36,561 bases of DNA from the NCBI GenBank assembly GCA_044450785.1, contig JBIOJM010000062.1:1-36561 (forward strand), read 5' to 3'. The notes beneath the pieces were generated by a model, which saw nothing but the letters and a program-made list of their open reading frames with translations, did no database searches and was not told the DNA's origin. The stretch is from JBIOJM01 sp044450785 (GTDB lineage: Bacteria > Planctomycetota > Planctomycetia > Isosphaerales > Isosphaeraceae). Shown in pieces: positions 1-8,514 of the stretch; position 1 is the stretch's first letter; each line of letters starts with the position of its first letter. Position numbers and translations under genes: made by a program.

Positions 1-6
1 CCCTGG

Positions 7-27
7 CCCCCCCTTCGCAAGGGGGGG
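7..27. other. C7/G7 hairpin at left edge (terminator-like or dispersed repeat)
   Basis: Seven C residues, then TT, a CGC loop, AA and seven G residues form a perfect 9-bp stem with a 3-nt loop. There is no T-run on either side, so it is not a textbook intrinsic terminator. Poly-C/poly-G hairpins with a TTCGCAA centre are often dispersed intergenic repeats in high-GC genomes (general impression). It lies upstream of the first TolC gene and may mark the end of a gene beyond the window. Confidence 0.4.
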
Positions 28-160
28 AAAGGGTTCGGTCGCTCGCGCCGTCGTTCGATCGCGCGCAACAAAAACACGCGCCTCGAAACCATACCTCCGG
101 TACGGTCAACACAAACTTTTCATCACCCCAGGGCAGACCACCGCCTGGCTCCTGGTCGGG

Positions 161-1891
161 TTGCTCTGGCTATCCCATTCGATCACCATGGCACAGACTA
201 GTCAGCCTCTGCGTGCCAAACCCCCCGATTCCACTACCCTGGTCCCATTGCCAGGCCGACCGCCGGTCCGGAACGGAGGCACGGGGATCGCGCCGTTGCC
301 CGTCTCACCCCCTTCGATCCTGGCTCCGAATGTCCAGCCCATCGACCTGACCACCGCCCTTCAACTGGCGAACGTCCAGAACCCCGAGTTCAACGTCGCG
401 CGCACGCGGATCCTCGAGGCAGCCGCGCAGCGCCAGCTCGCCGCGGCCTATTTCCTGCCATCCATCAATCCCGGCATGAACTACGATTCGCACACCGGCA
501 ACCTGCAGCAATCCAACGGCAACATCCTGTCCGTGAACCGATCGGCCGTGTATGTGGGCGCGGGGTCAAGCGCGATTGCGGCGGGTACCGTCAATATCCC
601 GGGCGTGTACTATGCCGCCAATCTTGGATTTGGTGCCTTCGCCTACCTGTCGAGCAGGCAGACGGTCCGCCAGCGTGAATTCGAATCGATCGCGGTTCGC
701 AATCAGGTGTTCCTGCAGGTCACGTGGGCCTATAGCGAGCTGCTCCGGGCCGAAGGCCGCCGCGCGGCGCAGGTCCAGGCGCGCCAGGAGGCACGGCTGA
801 TCGCGAAGCTCACGTCCGATTATGCCAAGACCGGCCAGGGGCGTGAGGCCGACGCCAACCGAGCCGCGACTCAGCTTGCCCGCCGCGAAGCCGACATCCA
901 GGCTGCCGAAGCCGAAATCCTCGTCGCCTCGGCGAACCTTTGCCGGCTCTTGAACCTCGATCCGTCGATCCGCCTCCATCCCACCGATGCGGCCGTCGTG
1001 CCCCAACCGCTCGTCCCCGACCCGATGCCTATCGCGGAACTGGTCGCCCTGGGCTTGCTGAACCGGCCCGAGCTGGCGGCGCAGCGGGCCGCGATTCAGG
1101 CCGCTCTGCTCAATCTGGACGGGGCCAAGATCTTGCCGTTCTCACCGACAACGCTCGTGGGCTTCAGCGCGGGCGGCTTTGGCGGCGGCAGCAACCTGGT
1201 CCGGCCGGTTTTCGGCGGAATGAGTGGCCGGACCGATCTCGACGCCATCGTTTACTGGACGATCCAGAATCTCGGCGCCGGCAACCTGGCGATGATCCGT
1301 CTGGCCGGTGCCCGCCTCAGGGTCTCTCAGTTCCAACAAGTCGAAATCCTCAACATGGTCCGTGCGGACGTCGCCGAGGCTTACGCCCGGGCCCACGCCC
1401 GCTACGCTCAAATCGGCGTGTACGAGGATGCGGTCCGATCCGGATACCTCGCCTATCACGAGGACCTCGATCGCACCATGTTCATGGGCGGCGACCGACC
1501 GCGCGACGTGCTGCCGATCGAGCTGCTCAACAGCTTCGTGCTGCTGGCGGACGCGCGGGTGGATTACGTCGACGCGATCGTTGATTACAACCGCGCCCAG
1601 TTCGCGATGTACGTGGCCCTGGGACAGCCCCCCGCCAATTCCCTGGCACACCCGGTCCCGGTCGAGGGCGTCTTTCGCCGCAACTTCCCGCCGGCAGCGG
1701 CCCCAGCACCGGTACCACCTGATCGCCCTCAGGCTTCCATTCCGCCCGGTACGCTCCGATCGCCGCCGCCGGCCGGACTCGGCCCGGGAACCACCTCGGT
1801 CTCCCGCGACGCCGTCCGGTCTGCTGGAGTCACTCGGCCGATACCCCCACCGCGGAATATCGCGGATGTCCTCGGTGCCGTGGCGCGATGA
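161..1891 (+). CDS. TolC-family outer-membrane efflux channel, copy 1
   Basis: Predicted TolC-like channel of 576 residues, the outer-membrane part of an export or efflux system. It shows the family pattern: a 'DLTTALQLANVQNPEF' opening near residue 62, long Ala/Glu/Arg-rich helices in two repeated halves, and 'LGAGNLAMIRLAG' with 'PRDVLPIELLNSF' in the second half. The C-terminal ~70 residues are Pro-rich and look disordered. The start is doubtful. TTG at 161 is the only ATG/GTG/TTG in the first 163 bases, yet the frame is open to the window edge and the codons just before it add hydrophobic residues (AWLLVGLLWLS...MAQ) that complete a signal peptide. A rare start codon or an upstream sequence change is possible. 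The stop overlaps the ATG of the next gene (ATGA), so the two are probably co-translated. No pump or adaptor gene is adjacent. Confidence 0.85.
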   Translation: MLWLSHSITMAQTSQPLRAKPPDSTTLVPLPGRPPVRNGGTGIAPLPVSPPSILAPNVQPIDLTTALQLANVQNPEFNVARTRILEAAAQRQLAAAYFLPSINPGMNYDSHTGNLQQSNGNILSVNRSAVYVGAGSSAIAAGTVNIPGVYYAANLGFGAFAYLSSRQTVRQREFESIAVRNQVFLQVTWAYSELLRAEGRRAAQVQARQEARLIAKLTSDYAKTGQGREADANRAATQLARREADIQAAEAEILVASANLCRLLNLDPSIRLHPTDAAVVPQPLVPDPMPIAELVALGLLNRPELAAQRAAIQAALLNLDGAKILPFSPTTLVGFSAGGFGGGSNLVRPVFGGMSGRTDLDAIVYWTIQNLGAGNLAMIRLAGARLRVSQFQQVEILNMVRADVAEAYARAHARYAQIGVYEDAVRSGYLAYHEDLDRTMFMGGDRPRDVLPIELLNSFVLLADARVDYVDAIVDYNRAQFAMYVALGQPPANSLAHPVPVEGVFRRNFPPAAAPAPVPPDRPQASIPPGTLRSPPPAGLGPGTTSVSRDAVRSAGVTRPIPPPRNIADVLGAVAR

Positions 1892-3624
1892 AGTCACTGC
1901 CCTTTCCTATCGGGACAAAGGCGGCGTCCATGGGCTTCTTCCTCTTCACCCCGCGCCCTGAAGCGTGCCCGCGTCTCTCTCGACGTCTCGTCTGGGTCGC
2001 CACTTTGTTCCTTGCCTCGATCGAGGGCTGTGCCGGTGAACAACAGTATCGAACGAATGAGACGACCTACGCTCCGACCGAGGCCGGCCCGGAACGGAAG
2101 GTCGACCCCGAGGTGATTCGTCAATCCGCGGTTGAAGGGTGGAACGCGAGGAGACCTCCGGTCAGCGCAGGAGCGGGATCACGAGACCCGCGCCCAGCAA
2201 CCGTGAAACCGGTCGCGGCCGAGGAGAGGATCTCAGTGCCGGCAGCGCCGGTCATCCCTCCGCCTTCGGGTACATATCCGATCGACCTCGCGACGGCACT
2301 CCGGCTCGCGGACGTGGGCAACCCGACGATCGGGGCCGCGAGGACCAAGATCCTCGAAGCCCTCGCGCTCCAGTTGACGGCTCGGACGCTCCTGCTGCCT
2401 TCCCTGAATTCAGGGGTCAGCTATCACGGTCATGATGGCGTGCTCCAGCGCTCGTCGGGAAAAATGATCGATGTCTCACTTCAATCTCTGTACGTCGGTG
2501 CCGGTGCCAACGCCGTCGTCGCCGGAACTCCGGTCCTTCCTGGAGTGAACATCTTTGCCCAGCTCACCGACGCCTGGTTCGAGCCCCTGGCTGCTCGGCA
2601 AAAGCTGTTGGTCGCACGTTTTGGTGCGCTGGCGACTTCGAACGACATCCTCCTCGACGTCGCCGTCCTCCACCTGGAATTGCTGGGCAACCAGTCGATC
2701 CTCGAGGCCCAGCGCCTTTCGGAGACCCAGTTCCACGAGATCGCCCGGATCACGAAAGAATACGCCGCCACCGGCGAGGGACGACACGCGGACGCCGAAC
2801 GCGCCGCGGCCCAGTGGAAGCTGCAGAGAGCTCTCGTCCTCAAGGCCGAGGAAGAGCTCGCCGTCACGGCGGCCCGTCTCGCCAACCGGCTCAATCTCGA
2901 CCCATCCGTGCGGCTGGAGCCGATCGGTGGACCACTCGTCCCGCTCTCCTTGATCGATCTGAATACCCCTCAGCGTGAGCTGATCGAGGTCGCCCTGCGT
3001 CAGCGGCCGGATCTCGGAGCCCGCACAGCGGCCATCGGTGAAGCGGAGGCTCGCTACAAGCAGGAAGTCGGCCGGCCCTTGCTTCCCACTCTCTGGCTGG
3101 GATTCAGCGGCGGTACGTTCGGCGGCGGCAGCAATCTCACGCCCCCGTTGGTGGGGAACTTCGCCGGCCGCGCCGACTTTGACGTCCGGCTCTACTGGAC
3201 CCTGCTCAATCTGGGGGCCGGCAACCTCTCGTTGATCAAGGAACGGCGCGCGGAGATCGGGCAGGCGGTGGCCGAGCGATCGAGCGCCATCAACCGTGCC
3301 CGTGGTGAGGTCAGCTCATCGCTGGCCGGCGCCCGGGCTGCTGAACACGAGATCGAAGTGGCACGGCGGGAGCTCTCGGCCGCCGAGCTTGCCTTCCGCC
3401 AGGACCTGGATCGAACCATGTTCCGGGGCGCCGATCGCCCGCGCGACGTGCTGCCGATCGAAGTCCTCAACAGCTTGGATCTGCTCCGTGGCGCCCGGGT
3501 CAATCTCGTCCGCGCCCTGGTGCGCTTCGATCAGTCGCAATTCCGGCTGTGGGTCGCCCTGGGCTCTCCGCCGCCGCTGAACATCAATAACGAAACCAGG
3601 ATTCGTAGGCCGTTGACAAACTAG
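1888..3624 (+). CDS. TolC-family outer-membrane efflux channel, copy 2
   Basis: A 578-residue paralogue of the preceding gene, with the same landmarks in the same order: 'IDLATALRLADVGNPT', 'YVGAGANAVVAGTPVLPGV', 'FGGGSNLTPP', 'LNLGAGNLSLIKERRAE' and 'DLDRTMFRGADRPRDV'. A hydrophobic stretch around residues 34-46 ends in IEGC, so it may be a lipoprotein, though the lipobox is weak. The ATG at 1888 overlaps the previous stop and lacks a clear Shine-Dalgarno. ATG 1930 (MGFFLF...) has an AAGG upstream and is an alternative. Its TAG stop shares a CTAG palindrome with the stop of the convergent sulfotransferase gene. The two copies may form a mixed trimer or serve different pumps; the sequence does not decide. 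Confidence 0.85.
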   Translation: MKSLPFPIGTKAASMGFFLFTPRPEACPRLSRRLVWVATLFLASIEGCAGEQQYRTNETTYAPTEAGPERKVDPEVIRQSAVEGWNARRPPVSAGAGSRDPRPATVKPVAAEERISVPAAPVIPPPSGTYPIDLATALRLADVGNPTIGAARTKILEALALQLTARTLLLPSLNSGVSYHGHDGVLQRSSGKMIDVSLQSLYVGAGANAVVAGTPVLPGVNIFAQLTDAWFEPLAARQKLLVARFGALATSNDILLDVAVLHLELLGNQSILEAQRLSETQFHEIARITKEYAATGEGRHADAERAAAQWKLQRALVLKAEEELAVTAARLANRLNLDPSVRLEPIGGPLVPLSLIDLNTPQRELIEVALRQRPDLGARTAAIGEAEARYKQEVGRPLLPTLWLGFSGGTFGGGSNLTPPLVGNFAGRADFDVRLYWTLLNLGAGNLSLIKERRAEIGQAVAERSSAINRARGEVSSSLAGARAAEHEIEVARRELSAAELAFRQDLDRTMFRGADRPRDVLPIEVLNSLDLLRGARVNLVRALVRFDQSQFRLWVALGSPPPLNINNETRIRRPLTN

Positions 3625-5909
3625 ATGCGTTCGCTTTCTAGGTCTGGTCGGGGCGCACGAAAAGAAGACGCGAACGCTTCAACGGAATGGTCCACCTGCC
3701 GATCACCGTCATGGTGCAACGCAATTTGCTCGGGATCAGATGGCAGCTTTGCAAAGAGGTCAGCCAGCACGGTCTTGTAGTTCTTCCAGCGCGCGACAGA
3801 CCCGGAATAGATCGGCTGTCGGACCTGAACGACGCTGGCGGTTCGGATTGGACGCCGCGTGCGGTAGAACTCCAGGCAGGCAGGCTCCCAGTCCAGGCCG
3901 CATGCCGCCACGAGCCGACGAGCCACCCCTTCCAGGTCAGCGACCGTCTCCTCGTAGTCGACCTCATGCATCGGCACCGGCAATACGGCTCGCCAGTGGT
4001 CCATAAGCCGGCGATATTGCCGGAAGCGCGTTGCGATCTGCTCGGGGTCGTTGGCCCAGCCGATCATACCAAAGTCGGTCATCCAGCATGAGACGGCCAC
4101 GTCGCGCAGGTCACGGCGGCAATGGATGAATGTCGCCTTCGGGAAAAGGGTGGCCAGGAAGCCGAGGTGCATGTAATTGTCCGGCATCTTGTCCACAACC
4201 CGCTTGGCCGCACCGCCGGCTAGCGCCGACAGGCAGTCGAGGTGTTGCTCGGCGAGGCGGCGGATGGTCGCCGCGTTCAGGTGGCGGATGCTTTTCAGTG
4301 GCGGTTCAGCGCGACCGACTATGCTTGGAACGGCGAGGAACGACTGCTGGGCCAGGCGCCGCTCGCCAGCCCCATGGACGCACGAGTGGCTGGCCAGCAC
4401 CTGCTCGATCAGAGTGGTCCCCGAGCGCGGCAGGCCGAAGACGAACACCGGCCGCTGCGTGTCCAGACCTGAACCGGCGACCGTCGTGAAAAAGTCGCGG
4501 GCAAAAGCCTCGACCAAACCGTCAACGAAGAGCACATGGTCGGCTGTGACGCACTCCCAGCGGCTTCGGGCCTTTCCCGCAGCCAGGGCGTTGGCCTCGC
4601 ACAAGCATTCGGCGGCGCGAGTGTAGTCACCGCGCGCGTCGAGGACATGGGCCAGACCGAACAAGAGCCTGGCCCGCGGCTCCTTGCGCAACTGAGGATC
4701 GGCCAGCCACTCTTCCAGCGCGGCGAGGTCCTCGTCCGGTAGCCTGCCTCTCAGGAGGATCGCCAGTCGAGCGTGGGCCAAGGGAAACCTCGGCTGCAGG
4801 CGCAACGCCGTGCGAAAGGCGCCCTCGGCTTCGGCCAACTCACCCTGCACCTCATGGAGCGCGCCCAGGTGTTGGTGGACGGCCGCGGAGTCCGGCTGCA
4901 GCCGAAGCGCAATCCGGAACTGGTCTCCTGCCTCCTCCGTCCGTCCTTCTTGTAGCAGTGCCCCGCCCACCGAAAGATGGAGCCCTGCGCGATCGTCCAA
5001 GGACAGGTCCAGTGCGCGCCTCAGAATGGGAAGTGCCTCGGCCGGCTCCCCCCACTCCATGTACAGGTCGCCCAGGGCTTTCTGGAACCCGGCGTTGTTC
5101 GGGTCGAGCTCGACGGCCTGCATGAGCCACGGTAAGGCATCGCCGAGTTGGCCCTCGCGCTGCAGGGTCAGACCGAGGCGAGCGTGGGCCGGGGCCAAGT
5201 CGGGATCCAGCCGCAGGGCCTCCAGATAGGCGGCCCGTGCGTCGACCCATCGCTCGAGCGCTCCCAGCGCGTTGCCCAGGTTATGGTGCACGGCCGGCAC
5301 ATCCGGCTCGAGCCGGACCGCTTCCTGACAGTAGGGTAGGGCTTCCGCCGCGTTGCCGCGGTCGAGCAGCATCTGACCCAGGTTGGTCAGCGCCGGCGCG
5401 AAGGATGGGGCCAGCCCGACGGCGCGGCGGAAGTGCTCCAGGGCCTCGTCGAGCTGGCCCAGTTCCCGCAGGACAATGCCGAGGTTGTTGTGGAAGGGCG
5501 CGATGTCGGGTCGTATTTCCAACGCTCGGCGGAATTGTTGGGCTGCCTCCTCTCGCCGGCCGAGTACCTGGAGCGCCAGGCCCAGGTTGCACAGCGCCTC
5601 GGGACACTCGGGCCACAGTTTGAGAGCCAACCGGCAGCAGCCGACCGCGCGTTCCAATTGCCCCAAACCGCGGTAAGCCTCGGCCAGGTTGGCGTGAGCT
5701 GCCGGCATGCTTGGCCGCACGGCCAACGCCCTGCCGATCAATGCGACCGCGCGGACATCGTCGCCCTGTTGATGGTACAGGACGCCGAACAAGTGCAGGG
5801 CCGACGCGTTCGCCTCGTCTTGGGCCAGGACTTTCTGATACAGCAGGGCGGCGTCACCGAGCTGCCCTGCCTGGTGCATCGCGATGGCCGAGTCGAGAAC
5901 GTCCTGCAT
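3621..5909 (-). CDS. TPR-repeat sulfotransferase fusion
   Basis: A 762-residue protein with about eleven 34-residue TPR units (roughly residues 1-420, e.g. 'ALCNLGLALQVLGRREEA', 'PFHNNLGIVLRELGQLDEA') followed by a sulfotransferase domain. The PAPS 5'-phosphosulfate loop PRSGTT is at residues 494-499, in 'FVFGLPRSGTTLIEQVLAS'; 'KMPDNYMHLGFLATLFP' and 'ATFIHCRRDLRDVAVSCW' follow, as expected for the 3'-phosphate-binding region. It likely sulfates a protein or glycan bound by the TPR part; the substrate is unknown. The fusion type is common in planctomycetes and cyanobacteria (family knowledge). The frame is open upstream to a TTG at 5978 and an ATG at 5948, but ATG 5909 (MQDVLDSAIAMHQAG) begins where the first TPR helix begins. 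It lies 85 nt downstream of the DUF1559 gene on the same strand and ends convergent with, and overlapping, the TolC gene. Confidence 0.88.
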   Translation of the reverse strand: MQDVLDSAIAMHQAGQLGDAALLYQKVLAQDEANASALHLFGVLYHQQGDDVRAVALIGRALAVRPSMPAAHANLAEAYRGLGQLERAVGCCRLALKLWPECPEALCNLGLALQVLGRREEAAQQFRRALEIRPDIAPFHNNLGIVLRELGQLDEALEHFRRAVGLAPSFAPALTNLGQMLLDRGNAAEALPYCQEAVRLEPDVPAVHHNLGNALGALERWVDARAAYLEALRLDPDLAPAHARLGLTLQREGQLGDALPWLMQAVELDPNNAGFQKALGDLYMEWGEPAEALPILRRALDLSLDDRAGLHLSVGGALLQEGRTEEAGDQFRIALRLQPDSAAVHQHLGALHEVQGELAEAEGAFRTALRLQPRFPLAHARLAILLRGRLPDEDLAALEEWLADPQLRKEPRARLLFGLAHVLDARGDYTRAAECLCEANALAAGKARSRWECVTADHVLFVDGLVEAFARDFFTTVAGSGLDTQRPVFVFGLPRSGTTLIEQVLASHSCVHGAGERRLAQQSFLAVPSIVGRAEPPLKSIRHLNAATIRRLAEQHLDCLSALAGGAAKRVVDKMPDNYMHLGFLATLFPKATFIHCRRDLRDVAVSCWMTDFGMIGWANDPEQIATRFRQYRRLMDHWRAVLPVPMHEVDYEETVADLEGVARRLVAACGLDWEPACLEFYRTRRPIRTASVVQVRQPIYSGSVARWKNYKTVLADLFAKLPSDPEQIALHHDGDRQVDHSVEAFASSFRAPRPDLESERI

Positions 5910-5993
5910 GGATCGACCGTTCTCGGATGTCACGGAGCAAATCGACATGTCGGGGCCTTGGAAGAAATACCGAGCCAACGCAATCGCGGCGTT

Positions 5994-7067
5994 TCAGAAA
6001 GAGTCGCGATCAACCACCTCGTCTCCAGATCGCGTCGAAAGCGCCTGCCAAACGCCGGGCGGCGGAAGGTTGATCCACATGCCCCCCGAGTTCACTGACG
6101 CGCCAACCGGGATGCCTGTGACCGGGTTCAATGGCCAGGATTGAATCGAACTCTTGACAAATCGGACCGCCCCGTCCCCCATCAGGACGTTCACGCCGCC
6201 GGGGTGAAGGCTCGAAGCCGATTCGGCCCAGGCCGCGGCCGCCTGAAGGACGACCTTCTGGTGGGCATTGGGAGGATAAAGCGTGGTGAACAACGTGTCG
6301 CCCCAGTTGCCCGTAATGTACCAGCCGCGCTTCGCGAACAGGTAGGGATTGACAACGTCCAATTCCTGGAGGGTTGTCGTCGATTTCTCCGCCACGAAAA
6401 TGGTGTTGCTCAGCCCGTCGGTCACGGAAGCGAACTCCATCGGAGAAAGGTCGTTCAAGACGCCGTCGCACTGGGCGAAGAGGGTTACCGGTGTGATGCA
6501 TTTGTTACTGGGCATCGGAAAGACGATCACCAGCAGCGAACCGATCGAGCCCGCATAGCTGGTGAAGACCATCTCGGCGGGGTCGGGAACTCCAAATTGC
6601 ACCAGTGCCCCGGAGTTAAGGTTGCGGGGGATACCCGACATGGGGTCGTCCGGGCAGGCAAAGCCGGCAACCACGTTCGAGTGGATCGTGCTGTTTTCGG
6701 CGCCAATAATGGCAAGGTTCTGATTGATCGCGTTGAAGAGCACGGTCTGTTCCATGAACGGAAGCACAAAAATCTCAAAACTCTTGTCGACAATCGTGGA
6801 GGTGCACCAAGGGTTGGGGCCGGTATAGCGGGGATCATAGGACTTGATCCGCCCCGGCGGAAGAGATGACAAGGCGACATGATAACCGTGCAGAGCCAAC
6901 CCAAGTTGCTTGAGGTTGTTGGCGCACTGGACGCGGCGGGCGGCCTCGCGGGCTGACATGAGGGCGGGGAGCAGCAACGCCACCAAGAGCCCGATGATCG
7001 CAGTGACCACCAAGAGCTCGATCAGTGTGAAACCAGGGCCAATCGCCCCTCGATCTCGCCTTTTCAC
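5994..7067 (-). CDS. DUF1559 protein with prepilin-type N-terminus
   Basis: 357 residues. The N-terminus is a class III (type IV pilin/pseudopilin) signal: basic MKRRDRGAIGPG, cleavage expected after Gly12, then FTLIELLVV with Phe at +1 and Glu at +5, followed by a long hydrophobic helix. 'SAREAARRVQCANNLKQLGL' and the late 'LHPGGVNVLMGDGAVRF' are hallmarks of the planctomycete DUF1559 family, whose molecular role is unknown. The GTG start overlaps the previous stop (GTGA), so it is translationally coupled to the membrane-anchored hypothetical upstream. It is the last gene of the 5994-9607 run. It is presumably processed by a prepilin peptidase encoded elsewhere. Confidence 0.9.
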   Translation of the reverse strand: MKRRDRGAIGPGFTLIELLVVTAIIGLLVALLLPALMSAREAARRVQCANNLKQLGLALHGYHVALSSLPPGRIKSYDPRYTGPNPWCTSTIVDKSFEIFVLPFMEQTVLFNAINQNLAIIGAENSTIHSNVVAGFACPDDPMSGIPRNLNSGALVQFGVPDPAEMVFTSYAGSIGSLLVIVFPMPSNKCITPVTLFAQCDGVLNDLSPMEFASVTDGLSNTIFVAEKSTTTLQELDVVNPYLFAKRGWYITGNWGDTLFTTLYPPNAHQKVVLQAAAAWAESASSLHPGGVNVLMGDGAVRFVKSSIQSWPLNPVTGIPVGASVNSGGMWINLPPPGVWQALSTRSGDEVVDRDSF

Positions 7068-8170
7068 CGGACCGGCTCCCCCCGGATCGATCGCGTCTTA
7101 GTGCCCTTGCGTCCTTTCTGAATCGATCGTCCCATGCGGAACAACACAAGAGCGGCCAGGAACGCGCCCAACGCGAGAGTGACTGTCCGGTACGTCGTCC
7201 GCGTTTGAACCTGGGAGAGCGTGAGCTCGTAGTCGCCAAGGCCGAATGCGGAGAGCGTGAATTCCTCGGGCGGGATTGATACAAAAAAATACTTTGATAT
7301 ATTAATGTGGTCGGTAACTGAATTTCCATTCTTGGCGTACTTGGTCACTTCGATTGCGGTGGGGATCTGTCTCCCGTTCTCCTGCCGGTACTTCACGAAA
7401 CCCTTGTTCCGAATGGTCGTCTCCGCTTTCGCACCGTCTTGAAGCCCGGCAAGTCGTACATCGAACTCATAATCGCGGATCACCCAGCTCCTCGCGAGGT
7501 CGAGACGGAGCCAGCCAAGAAGACGGGGTTTTTTTGGGTCTTTCGGCACATACTCGAAGACAACCTTGGCCAGATCAACTCCCCCATCCGTCGTACGCGA
7601 AACCTCGTTGATCCTGAAATCAGGGGAATTAACGTACTCCAAAAACCGAGGGAGACAGCCGGGATTATAAGGAGCCTCGGTCAGCCAATTCCTGTAGCGC
7701 CTCAATGCGGGCCACTCGTCATCCCCGTTGAGATCCGTTTCTACGTACCAAGATCCACCAGGGCCCTTGCGCATCAGCCGGAATCTCCGAGTGCCCGAAC
7801 TGACGACGGCGCTCCCGGAGCGGGCTTGGTCGGGCGGGCTCAATAACAGTTTTTCACGCCCCTCGCTCCGCCCATAAGAGAATTCCGTAACAATGGTCCT
7901 GGTTGGCGAGCTCGTTTGGTCTTTTGTGGAACCACGATTGGGTCGAGTCGCCACATGGGTTCCTTCGATTCGAACGTTCACATAAATTGAGTCGAGGTCA
8001 TGCACCGATTGCCGAAACTTGGGTAGAAAATCGTTCGGGTCGATCTTCTCAACCTCGTGCCCGGCACGAACCTCCGAGGAAGTGCGCAGAGCGCAATCGA
8101 ATGAGAGAAGGACCATGATCCCGGAAACTATCCGAAGTCGAGGACCGGTTCTGGAGTTTCTCTGGTTCAT
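7064..8170 (-). CDS. Exported, C-terminally membrane-anchored hypothetical protein
   Basis: 368 residues, family not firmly recognised. Visible: a signal-like N-terminus (RLRIVSGIMVLLSFDCAL, residues ~12-29), a large extracytoplasmic domain, a C-terminal membrane helix (TVTLALGAFLAALVLF, ~residues 332-347) and a basic cytoplasmic tail. 'NRNKG'-like beta-rich stretches, 'RLDLARSWVIRDYEF' and 'IPPEEFTLSAFGLGDYE' resemble a recurrent planctomycete protein type, possibly with a LolA-like beta fold (inference only). The ATG at 8170 has only a weak upstream purine stretch (AAGCGAG). It ends in a 4-nt overlap with the DUF1559 gene and starts 20 nt after the Cys-rich peptide gene. By eye, codon use is less GC-rich than in flanking genes. 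Confidence 0.7.
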   Translation of the reverse strand: MNQRNSRTGPRLRIVSGIMVLLSFDCALRTSSEVRAGHEVEKIDPNDFLPKFRQSVHDLDSIYVNVRIEGTHVATRPNRGSTKDQTSSPTRTIVTEFSYGRSEGREKLLLSPPDQARSGSAVVSSGTRRFRLMRKGPGGSWYVETDLNGDDEWPALRRYRNWLTEAPYNPGCLPRFLEYVNSPDFRINEVSRTTDGGVDLAKVVFEYVPKDPKKPRLLGWLRLDLARSWVIRDYEFDVRLAGLQDGAKAETTIRNKGFVKYRQENGRQIPTAIEVTKYAKNGNSVTDHINISKYFFVSIPPEEFTLSAFGLGDYELTLSQVQTRTTYRTVTLALGAFLAALVLFRMGRSIQKGRKGTKTRSIRGEPVR

Positions 8171-8189
8171 CTCGCTTTGTCACCATACC

Positions 8190-8450
8190 TCAAGGCAAGC
8201 ACGTGGCGGGAGGCGTGGGAAAACAAGTGCAATTATTGCAGGTTGTCGGGCCCTGCGCACCGGTGCACACCACACCAGAGAGCTGGCAAGGCATAAGAAG
8301 ATGGCTTGCAGTACAGCCGGCACAAAAAGTTAGCCTGTGGTATCTCAATGGTTGGTCGGCGATCGCAACGACTCCGGTTCCCAGGAACAGGGCCGAGCCC
8401 AGATAAAAGAGCGAAGCGCGCAACTTCACTTGAGCTGAAGAGACCGGCAT
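8190..8450 (-). CDS. Small exported eight-cysteine protein
   Basis: 86 residues, no family recognised. ATG 8450 is preceded at ideal distance by GGAGGAGGAG, the strongest Shine-Dalgarno in this part of the window, which decides the start over the longer open frame. A hydrophobic segment (ASLFYLGSALFLGTGVVAIA, about residues 12-31) looks like a signal peptide or anchor. The remainder has eight cysteines in FCAGC, MPC, VVC, TTC, NNC, TC and ATC contexts and a Pro-rich end (PTPPATCLP). This suggests a disulfide-rich or metal-binding secreted peptide. It sits between a DUF1573 gene and the membrane-anchored hypothetical with short spacers, so it is probably cotranscribed with both. It could be a structural surface component, a thiol-redox protein or a modified-peptide precursor; none is demonstrated. 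Confidence 0.65.
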   Translation of the reverse strand: MPVSSAQVKLRASLFYLGSALFLGTGVVAIADQPLRYHRLTFCAGCTASHLLMPCQLSGVVCTGAQGPTTCNNCTCFPTPPATCLP

Positions 8451-8514
8451 GTCACTCCTCCTCCGACAATCTAATGCCTCGAACGGAAGGAACGGAACAC
8501 TAAATCCCACGATG

